From Thermoanaerobacter sp. A7A (GTDB lineage Bacteria > Bacillota > Thermoanaerobacteria > Thermoanaerobacterales > Thermoanaerobacteraceae): a stretch of 64,000 nt of DNA. Positions 58,211 through 64,000 of this stretch are shown in pieces; positions within the stretch are counted from its first letter, which is position 1; each line of letters starts with the position of its first letter. The translations under genes were made by a program, and so were the position numbers. The stretch is from assembly GCF_000445185.1 (NCBI RefSeq), contig NZ_AVAF01000153.1:21009-85008 (forward strand), in the 5' to 3' direction. The notes under the pieces are model-generated. The model ran no database searches. It was not told the DNA's origin and saw only the letters and a program-made list of their open reading frames with translations.

Positions 58211-58223
58211 AGAGGTGTTTTAA

Positions 58224-59465
58224 TTGAGAGGAGAAATTATTTCTGTTGGCACAGAGCTTTTATTAGGACAAATTTTAAATACTAACGCCAAATATTTATC
58301 TGAAAAATTGGCTCTTTTAGGTATAGATATATATTTCCATACTAACGTTGGAGATAACGAAGAAAGATTAAAAGAATGTTTAAATATCGCTTTTAACCGC
58401 TCTGACCTTATAATAACAACAGGTGGATTAGGCCCTACTGTTGATGACATTACAAAAGAGACAGTGGCTTCTTTTTTAGGTCTTCCTCTTGTAGAAAACA
58501 TAGAAGCAAAAGAAGAGATAATAAGATTTTTTGAAAAAATAGGACAAACACCTACCATGAACAACTTCAAACAAGCCTTTTTCCCAGAAGGTGCAAAAAT
58601 CTTGCCAAATAAAAATGGAACAGCTCCTGGCTGTATAATAGAAAAAGATAACAAAATCATCATAATTTTGCCTGGTCCACCTTCTGAGCTAATTCCGATG
58701 TTTGAGGAATCTGTATATCCTTATCTTAAAAGCAAAACTAATGAAACTATAAAGTCTCGAGTAATCAAAATATTTGGCTTAGGTGAATCAAAAGTAGAGG
58801 AAATGGTAAAACCTCTTTTGTTTAATTCTAATCCTACTGTTGCTCCTTTAGTAGGTGATGGATACGTAACTTTGAGAATAACTGCAAAAGGACATGATGA
58901 CAAAGAAATTTTAGAAATGATTGAGGATATGGAATCAAGGATTAGAGGTATCATAGGTGACTATATATACGCTGTAGATGAGGAAGAAATGGAAGAAGTC
59001 GTGATAAAATTACTACAGAAAAACAAATTAACTCTTGCTGTCTCTGAATCTTGTACAGGTGGTTTATTGGCAAAAAAGATAACAGATGTATCAGGGGCTT
59101 CAAAAGTCTTTAATTTAGGTGTTGTTTCTTACAGCAATGAAGCTAAAGAAAATATCTTAGGGGTTAGAAAATCTACTTTAGAGTCTTATGGAGCAGTAAG
59201 CCATGAGACAGCAAAAGAAATGGCAGAAAATATAAGAAAATTGGCCAATGCTGATTTTGGTTTGTCTACTACTGGAATTGCAGGACCTACAGGTGGAACA
59301 CCTGAAAAGCCCGTAGGATTAGTGTATGTGGGTTTTGCTACCAATGAAAAAGTCTATGTAAAAAAACTAATGTTAAGTGGTGATAGAAGTAAAATAAGGA
59401 CAAGGACAGTACTACATGCTTTAGACATTGTAAGAAGATATCTTCTGGGAATAAAAATTGACTAG
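58224..59465 (+). CDS. cinA: CinA family protein (nicotinamide-nucleotide amidase / ADP-ribose pyrophosphatase-like)
   Basis: The 413-residue protein has an N-terminal MoaB/MogA-like COG1058 domain (IISVGTELLLGQILNTNAKY, TTGGLGPTVDDITKE) and a C-terminal CinA amidase domain (AVSESCTGGLLAKKITDVSGAS, TGIAGPTGGTPEKPVG). CinA salvages NMN in NAD metabolism, and is often co-transcribed with recA. The start is TTG after AGAGGTG. The recA promoter overlaps its 3' end. Confidence 0.95.
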   Translation: MRGEIISVGTELLLGQILNTNAKYLSEKLALLGIDIYFHTNVGDNEERLKECLNIAFNRSDLIITTGGLGPTVDDITKETVASFLGLPLVENIEAKEEIIRFFEKIGQTPTMNNFKQAFFPEGAKILPNKNGTAPGCIIEKDNKIIIILPGPPSELIPMFEESVYPYLKSKTNETIKSRVIKIFGLGESKVEEMVKPLLFNSNPTVAPLVGDGYVTLRITAKGHDDKEILEMIEDMESRIRGIIGDYIYAVDEEEMEEVVIKLLQKNKLTLAVSESCTGGLLAKKITDVSGASKVFNLGVVSYSNEAKENILGVRKSTLESYGAVSHETAKEMAENIRKLANADFGLSTTGIAGPTGGTPEKPVGLVYVGFATNEKVYVKKLMLSGDRSKIRTRTVLHALDIVRRYLLGIKID

Positions 59466-59486
59466 TTATGTCCATTAATATATAAT
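59458..59486 (+). promoter_or_regulatory. recA promoter
   Basis: TTGACT at 59458-59463, a 17-base spacer and TATAAT at 59481-59486. Transcription would start near 59493. Confidence 0.8.
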
Positions 59487-59492
59487 TAATTT

Positions 59493-59510
59493 AATACAAT
59501 ACCTTGTATT
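59493..59510 (+). promoter_or_regulatory. Inverted repeat in the recA leader
   Basis: AATACAA at 59493-59499 and TTGTATT at 59504-59510 form a perfect 7-bp inverted repeat with a 4-base spacer, just downstream of the -10 and ending 5 bases before the GGGAGGT ribosome binding site. It has the layout of a LexA-type operator (half-sites separated by four bases), but differs from the canonical GAAC-N4-GTTC. Confidence 0.5.
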
Positions 59511-59529
59511 CTTGGGAGGTAAATAATAA

Positions 59530-60555
59530 ATGATAGAAAAACAAAAGGCTTTAGAAATGGCTATAAGTCAAATAGAGAGGCAGTTTGGCAAGGGCTCTAT
59601 CATGAGATTGGGAGATACTGCAAAATTGAATGTAGAAGTAATACCTACAGGTTCTCTTGAATTAGACATTGCTTTAGGTGTCGGAGGAGTTCCAAGGGGA
59701 AGGATAATAGAAATTTTTGGCCCTGAGTCTTCAGGAAAAACTACCTTAGCGCTACATATGATAGCAGAAGCACAAAAAATGGGAGGAACAGGTGCTTTTA
59801 TAGATGCAGAACATGCTCTTGATCCTGTATATGCAAAAAATCTTGGGGTCAATATTGAGGATTTATTGGTGGCGCAGCCTGATACGGGCGAACAAGCCTT
59901 AGAAATTGCAGAAGCCCTTGTTAGAAGTGGTGCTGTTGACATAATTGTGATAGACTCTGTTGCTGCTTTAGTACCTAAGGCGGAGATTGATGGTGAAATG
60001 GGAGATAGCCATGTAGGGCTTCAAGCGAGACTGATGTCTCAAGCTTTGAGAAAATTAGCAGGGGTTACTAGTAAGTCTAAAACTATTGTGGTCTTTATAA
60101 ACCAGCTTAGAGAGAAAGTAGGTGTTATGTTTGGAAATCCTGAAACAACCCCTGGAGGAAGAGCACTGAAATTTTATGCCACAATAAGACTAGATGTGAG
60201 AAAAGTAGATGCAATAAAGCAGGGAAATGAGATAATCGGCAATAGAACGCGTGTCAAAGTTGTAAAAAATAAAATTGCTCCGCCTTTTAAACAAGCAGAA
60301 TTCGATATAATGTATGGAGAAGGTATTTCAAGGGAAGGAAGCATTTTGGATATTGGCACAAGTATAGACATAATTGAAAAAAGTGGTGCTTGGTATTCCT
60401 ATGGAGATATACGATTAGGGCAAGGAAGAGAAAACGCTAAGCAATTTTTAAAAGAAAACAAAGAAATCGCAGATGAAATTGAAAGAAAAATTAGAGAAAA
60501 TTTCAATCTAGCTTATAATAAAATAAAATCCTCCCCTGATGCAATAGTAGAATGA
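59530..60555 (+). CDS. recA: Recombinase RecA
   Basis: RecA catalyses strand exchange and triggers the SOS response. The 341-residue protein has Walker [10 protein letters not shown] at residues 64-72, the MAW motif and L2 loop ([21 protein letters not shown]), and a normal C-terminal domain. It is followed by recX, its modulator. Confidence 0.98.
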   Translation: MIEKQKALEMAISQIERQFGKGSIMRLGDTAKLNVEVIPTGSLELDIALGVGGVPRGRIIEIFGPESSGKTTLALHMIAEAQKMGGTGAFIDAEHALDPVYAKNLGVNIEDLLVAQPDTGEQALEIAEALVRSGAVDIIVIDSVAALVPKAEIDGEMGDSHVGLQARLMSQALRKLAGVTSKSKTIVVFINQLREKVGVMFGNPETTPGGRALKFYATIRLDVRKVDAIKQGNEIIGNRTRVKVVKNKIAPPFKQAEFDIMYGEGISREGSILDIGTSIDIIEKSGAWYSYGDIRLGQGRENAKQFLKENKEIADEIERKIRENFNLAYNKIKSSPDAIVE

Positions 60556-60575
60556 CCCCTTATTGTGGGGTTATT
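60551..60575 (+). terminator. Hairpin between recA and recX
   Basis: A 9-bp stem (60551-60559 with 60567-60575, one G-U) with a 7-base loop includes the recA stop codon and continues into TTATT. It likely lowers read-through into recX, as known in other bacteria. Confidence 0.65.
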
Positions 60576-60598
60576 TTATTACAAAAGGAGAAATAAGC

Positions 60599-61201
60599 AT
60601 GATAATAACTACTATAGAAAAGCAGAAAAAAAATAAAACGCAATATAATGTTTACATAGATGGAGAATATGCCTTTAGTTGCAATTTAGAAGATTTGATC
60701 TATTTAGGCATAGAGGAAGGAAAAGAACTAGATAGTGAACAGTATAATTATTATGTAAACTATACTGCAACAAGACAAGCGAGTGACTACGCATTTAAAC
60801 TTTTATCAAGAAAAATGTTAACAGAAAAAGAACTTTCTCAAAAGCTTGAAATAAAAGGTTTTGAAGAGAATATTATAAAAAGTGTTATTGAAAAGCTGAA
60901 AAGCTATAACTATATCAATGACGAAGTTTATACCAAATTATTTATAGAACAAAAAATAAACCAATTGTATAGCAGGCGAAAAATTTATTACGAACTTGTA
61001 AAAAAAGGAATTAGTAAAGAATTGATCCAAGAAAGTTTAAACAATTTTTATCCTGAAGAAAAAGAAGTTGAAATAATAAAAAAAATAATTGAAAAAAAAT
61101 TAAAATCCCAAGAAGAAACTAAAAAGTTAAAAAACTATCTTTACAACAATGGTTTTCAAATTGAAAACATTAGCGATGCCTTGAAAGAAAAGGATTTATA
61201 A
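60599..61201 (+). CDS. recX: RecA regulatory protein RecX
   Basis: RecX modulates RecA filaments. The 200-residue protein has repeated three-helix RecX modules (LLSRKMLTEKELSQKLEIKGF, YNYINDEVYTKLFIEQKIN, RRKIYYELVKKGISKELIQE). The ATG at 60599 follows AAAAGGAG; the frame is open from 60563 but upstream codons lie in the recA-recX hairpin region. The domain is preceded by a short beta N-terminal part common in Firmicutes. Confidence 0.92.
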   Translation: MIITTIEKQKKNKTQYNVYIDGEYAFSCNLEDLIYLGIEEGKELDSEQYNYYVNYTATRQASDYAFKLLSRKMLTEKELSQKLEIKGFEENIIKSVIEKLKSYNYINDEVYTKLFIEQKINQLYSRRKIYYELVKKGISKELIQESLNNFYPEEKEVEIIKKIIEKKLKSQEETKKLKNYLYNNGFQIENISDALKEKDL

Positions 61202-61202
61202 C

Positions 61203-61231
61203 TTGACATAATTTTGAAAAGGGTCTAAAAT
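61203..61231 (+). promoter_or_regulatory. Promoter for rny
   Basis: A perfect TTGACA at 61203-61208, a 17-base spacer and TAAAAT at 61226-61231, immediately after the recX stop codon. Confidence 0.82.
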
Positions 61232-61280
61232 AAAATATGAATAACTACTAAGGAGGTGTAAGAGTATTAGCCATGTTGAA

Positions 61281-62807
61281 TTGATAATCACAGCACTTAT
61301 TGCAATAGCAGTCGGCTTTCTAATTGGTTATTTTGCAAGAAAGATTATTGCAGAATCTAAAATAAAAAGCGCAGAAAATTTAGCGCGTACCATATTAGAA
61401 AGTGCAAAAAGAGACGCTGAAAATAAAAAAAGAGAGCTCTTATTAGAAGCTAAAGAAGAGATTCACCGCATGCGAACTGATTTAGAAAAAGAGATAAGGG
61501 ATCGCAGAGGTGAATTACAGCGTTTAGAAAAAAGACTCCTTCAAAAAGAAGAAACCCTGGATAAAAGAGCCGAAACTTTAGAACAAAAAGAAAATCTTCT
61601 AGAAGAAAAACAAAAAGAAATTCAACAATTGGAAGAGCAAATTTCTTTACTCCATCAAAAAGAAATAGAAGAATTAGAAAGAATTTCGGGACTAAGCCGT
61701 GAAGAAGCAAAAGCCATTTTATTAGAAAGTGTTCAAAAAGATATACAACATGAAATGGCTGTAATGATTAAAGAAATGGAAAACAAAGCTAAAGAAGAAG
61801 CAGAAATGAAAGCAAGGGAAATAATTAGCAATGCCATTCAACGTTGTGCGGCTGACCATGCTGCAGAAACAACTGTGTTTGTTGTTACCCTTCCTAATGA
61901 TGAAATGAAAGGTCGCATAATAGGTAGGGAAGGTAGAAATATAAGGACAATAGAGACATTGACGGGAATTGACCTTATAATAGATGATACTCCTGAGGCT
62001 GTTGTTATTTCAGGCTTTGACCCTATACGAAGAGAAGTTGCGCGGATTGCGCTGGAAAAATTAATTGAAGATGGGCGAATACATCCCGCAAGAATAGAGG
62101 AAATGGTAGAAAAGGCTAAAAAAGAAGTAGACAACATGATAATCAAAGCAGGAGAAGAAGCGGCTTTTGAAGTAGGAATTCACGGTTTGCATCCCGAGCT
62201 GATTAAGTTACTAGGAAGACTTAAATTTAGAACTAGTTACGGGCAAAATGTCTTAAAGCATTCAATCGAAGTAGCTCATTTGGCAGGACTTATGGCTTAT
62301 GAATTAGGTGCAGATGCCCTAGTTGCCAAAAGAGCAGGACTTTTACACGATATAGGTAAGGCCGTAGACCATGAGGTGGAAGGCCCTCATGTAATGATAG
62401 GTGCAGAACTAGCTAAAAGATATCATGAGTCTGATGCTGTCATTCATGCCATAATGGCTCATCATAATGATGTAGAGCCTCAGACTGTTGAGGCAGTATT
62501 AGTACAAGCGGCAGATGCTATCTCTGCTGCAAGGCCAGGTGCAAGGCGGGAAGCTTTAGAAGCCTATATTAAGCGTTTAGATAAGTTAGAACAAATTGCT
62601 AATTCTTTTGAAGGTGTAGAAAAGTCTTATGCTATACAAGCAGGAAGAGAAATCAGAATAATGGTAAAACCTGAAATTGTCAATGATGATGATATTGTCA
62701 TTTTGGCGCGAAATATAAGCAAAAAAATTGAGGAAGAAGTTGAATATCCAGGTCAAATCAAAGTGACTGTCATAAGAGAGACAGTAGCTGTAGATTATGC
62801 AAAATAA
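61281..62807 (+). CDS. rny: Ribonuclease Y
   Basis: RNase Y is a membrane-anchored endonuclease that starts mRNA decay in Firmicutes. The 508 residues show an N-terminal membrane helix ([17 protein letters not shown]), a long coiled coil (about 25-185), a KH domain ([21 protein letters not shown]) and an HD domain with His-Asp in [14 protein letters not shown]. The start is uncertain: TTG 61281 lies 22 bases from the strong AAGGAGGTG at 61250-61258, while an in-frame ATT at 61266 is ideally spaced, and an out-of-frame ATG at 61273 opens a three-codon ORF overlapping the TTG. Confidence 0.95.
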   Translation: MIITALIAIAVGFLIGYFARKIIAESKIKSAENLARTILESAKRDAENKKRELLLEAKEEIHRMRTDLEKEIRDRRGELQRLEKRLLQKEETLDKRAETLEQKENLLEEKQKEIQQLEEQISLLHQKEIEELERISGLSREEAKAILLESVQKDIQHEMAVMIKEMENKAKEEAEMKAREIISNAIQRCAADHAAETTVFVVTLPNDEMKGRIIGREGRNIRTIETLTGIDLIIDDTPEAVVISGFDPIRREVARIALEKLIEDGRIHPARIEEMVEKAKKEVDNMIIKAGEEAAFEVGIHGLHPELIKLLGRLKFRTSYGQNVLKHSIEVAHLAGLMAYELGADALVAKRAGLLHDIGKAVDHEVEGPHVMIGAELAKRYHESDAVIHAIMAHHNDVEPQTVEAVLVQAADAISAARPGARREALEAYIKRLDKLEQIANSFEGVEKSYAIQAGREIRIMVKPEIVNDDDIVILARNISKKIEEEVEYPGQIKVTVIRETVAVDYAK

Positions 62808-62818
62808 AGGATTGAAAA

Positions 62819-62841
62819 AAAGCGTGCGATGAGCACGCTTT
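62819..62841 (+). terminator. Hairpin after rny
   Basis: A perfect 9-bp stem, 62819-62827 with 62833-62841, with a GATGA loop. Only three Ts, part of the stem, precede AAAAG, so termination may be partial. The remaining gap up to ymdB contains TTGTTT at 62872-62877 and TAATAA at 62895-62900 with a 17-base spacer, a possible weak promoter. Confidence 0.6.
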
Positions 62842-62934
62842 AAAAGTTTCATCATAAATTTTTATTAGCTATTGTTTTAATAGCCAGGTTTGTGTAATAA
62901 TAAGTTTAAGAAAATTATTTTTTGGAGGTTAAGA

Positions 62935-63717
62935 ATGAAGATACTTATCATCGGCGATATAGTTGGAAGACCAGGTAGAAACATATTAAAAGAGCACTTA
63001 CAAGAATTAATATCAGAATACAATATTGACATAGTTATAGCGAATGGAGAAAATGCTGCCGGAGGAAATGGACTGACTCGCAAAGTTGCTGATGAACTTT
63101 TTGAAATGGAAATTTCTGCATTAACAATGGGAAATCACGTGTGGGATCAAAAAGAAATATTAAAATTTATTGATGAAGAAATGCGAATTGTAAGACCTGC
63201 CAATTATTTAGAGGAAACACCTGGCAGAGGATCTATAGCACTTAATTTTAAAAATACAAAAATTGGTATTATAAATTTGCAGGGAACTACCTTTATGCCT
63301 TGCAATAGAAATCCTTTCTTTGTCGCCTTAGAAGAAATAGAAAAGTTAAAAAAAGAGACGAATATAATCCTCGTAGATTTTCATGCAGAAGCTACTTCTG
63401 AAAAAATAGCAATGGGATATTTTTTAGACGGAAAAGTAAGTTGTGTTTTTGGCACTCATACTCACGTACAAACGGCAGATGAGAAAATATTACAAAATGG
63501 GACAGCTTATATAACTGATGTGGGTATGACAGGTCCTAGTGATTCTATATTGGGAATAGATAAAGAATTAATAATTAAAAGATTTACATCTTCTGTACCT
63601 GTACGCTTTGAAGTTGCAAAAAAAGGTCCTGCCCAAATAAATGCCATTGTAATTTCTGTTAATGAAATAACAGGAAAATGCTATAGCATAGAACGCATTA
63701 ATAAAATTTATGCATAA
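62935..63717 (+). CDS. ymdB: YmdB metallophosphoesterase
   Basis: A 260-residue calcineurin-like phosphoesterase with metal ligands in IGDIVGRPGRN, NGENAAGGNG, MGNHVWDQ, VDFHAEATSEK and GTHTHVQTAD. In B. subtilis YmdB hydrolyses cyclic nucleotides and influences biofilm versus motility decisions. The ATG at 62935 follows TTGGAGG; the frame opens earlier in the non-coding gap. It sits between rny and spoVS as in B. subtilis. Confidence 0.95.
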   Translation: MKILIIGDIVGRPGRNILKEHLQELISEYNIDIVIANGENAAGGNGLTRKVADELFEMEISALTMGNHVWDQKEILKFIDEEMRIVRPANYLEETPGRGSIALNFKNTKIGIINLQGTTFMPCNRNPFFVALEEIEKLKKETNIILVDFHAEATSEKIAMGYFLDGKVSCVFGTHTHVQTADEKILQNGTAYITDVGMTGPSDSILGIDKELIIKRFTSSVPVRFEVAKKGPAQINAIVISVNEITGKCYSIERINKIYA

Positions 63718-63720
63718 AAA

Positions 63721-63747
63721 GGAGGATTTTTAAAACAAATGTAGAAT
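63721..63747 (+). promoter_or_regulatory. Candidate sigma-H promoter for spoVS
   Basis: GGAGGATTT at 63721-63729 matches the sigma-H -35 consensus RWAGGAWWT at eight of nine positions; a 13-base spacer is followed by AGAAT at 63743-63747, matching the -10 HGAAT. It lies 43 bases before spoVS. In B. subtilis spoVS depends on sigma-H, so the placement fits. The pattern is short and partly ribosome-binding-site-like, so chance cannot be excluded. Confidence 0.55.
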
Positions 63748-63789
63748 ATTAACAAGGAGAAAATCATTTGTCTTTAAGGGGGAAAAACA

Positions 63790-64000
63790 ATGGAAGTGTT
63801 AAAAGTTTCAGCAAAATCTAATCCAAATGCTGTAGCAGGAGCGTTGGCAGGGGTGTTAAGGGAGCGTGGAGGTGCAGAAGTACAAGCAATAGGTGCAGGT
63901 GCAATAAATCAAGCTGTAAAAGCTGTTGCAATTGCAAGAGGGTTTGTAGCTCCCAGCGGAATTGACTTAATTTGCATTCCTGCTTTTACAGACATTGAAA
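63790..64000 (+). CDS. spoVS: Stage V sporulation protein S (SpoVS), truncated by window end
   Basis: The first 70 codons are visible: MEVLKVSAKSNPNAVAGALAG, then AEVQAIGAGAINQAVKAVAI and GIDLICIPAFTDIE. This is the highly conserved Alba-like SpoVS family, usually about 86 residues, so roughly 16 residues lie outside. SpoVS acts in stage V of sporulation (coat and cortex) and in B. subtilis also affects septation. The ATG follows AAGGGGG. Confidence 0.95.
   Translation, partial: MEVLKVSAKSNPNAVAGALAGVLRERGGAEVQAIGAGAINQAVKAVAIARGFVAPSGIDLICIPAFTDIE

Overview
The window is a gene-dense, low-GC, almost entirely plus-strand stretch of a thermophilic, spore-forming, motile Firmicute chromosome. 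Gene order and protein style point to Thermoanaerobacter or a close relative; this is recognition from memory, not a database search. Supporting signs are the Bacillus-like order of the fla/che operon, sporulation genes (spoVS, a ylxY-type deacetylase, a ftsK/spoIIIE gene), strong GGAGG ribosome binding sites, and frequent TTG and GTG starts. I see no rRNA, tRNA, CRISPR array, insertion sequence or prophage. No gap between genes exceeds about 145 bases.

Region 1 (1-26230) is one large flagellar/chemotaxis operon, entered inside fliF. It runs fliF-fliG-fliH-fliI-fliJ-ylxF-fliK-flgD-(TIGR02530-type protein)-flgE-flbD-fliL-fliM-fliY-cheY-fliO-fliP-fliQ-fliR-flhB-flhA-flhF-flhG-(PilZ protein)-cheB-cheA-cheW-cheC-cheD-sigD-fapA-(small unknown protein). 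Genes overlap or lie within about 20 bases of each other, except around flgE, which has a hairpin-bearing gap on each side. flhA is broken into two frames by one extra base near 15896. CheB lacks the receiver domain.

Region 2 (26231-39047) is translation, lipid and replication housekeeping: a strong promoter and a structured leader, then rpsB-tsf, a terminator, pyrH-frr-(61-residue unknown)-uppS-cdsA-dxr-rseP-ispG-(family 2 glycosyltransferase)-polC. dxr and ispG belong to the MEP isoprenoid route, and uppS uses its products.

Region 3 (39048-49062) is the classical nusA/infB operon with its own promoter and leader hairpin (rimP-nusA-ylxR-ylxQ-infB-rbfA-nrnA-truB-ribF), followed by rpsO with a structured leader, and pnp ending in a strong terminator.

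Region 4 (49063-64000) follows the Bacillus subtilis order ylxY-mlpA-ymxH-dapG-tepA-ylzJ-spoIIIE with dut inserted. Then come rimO-pgsA-cinA-recA-recX-rny-ymdB and the start of spoVS, the last preceded by a good match to a sigma-H promoter.

The window is mostly well-known genes. The second-look items are the flhA frameshift, the hairpins bracketing flgE, the leader RNAs of rpsB, rimP-nusA and rpsO, the ambiguous start of rny, and several small uncharacterised proteins in conserved positions. I found no convincing wholly new multi-gene system.
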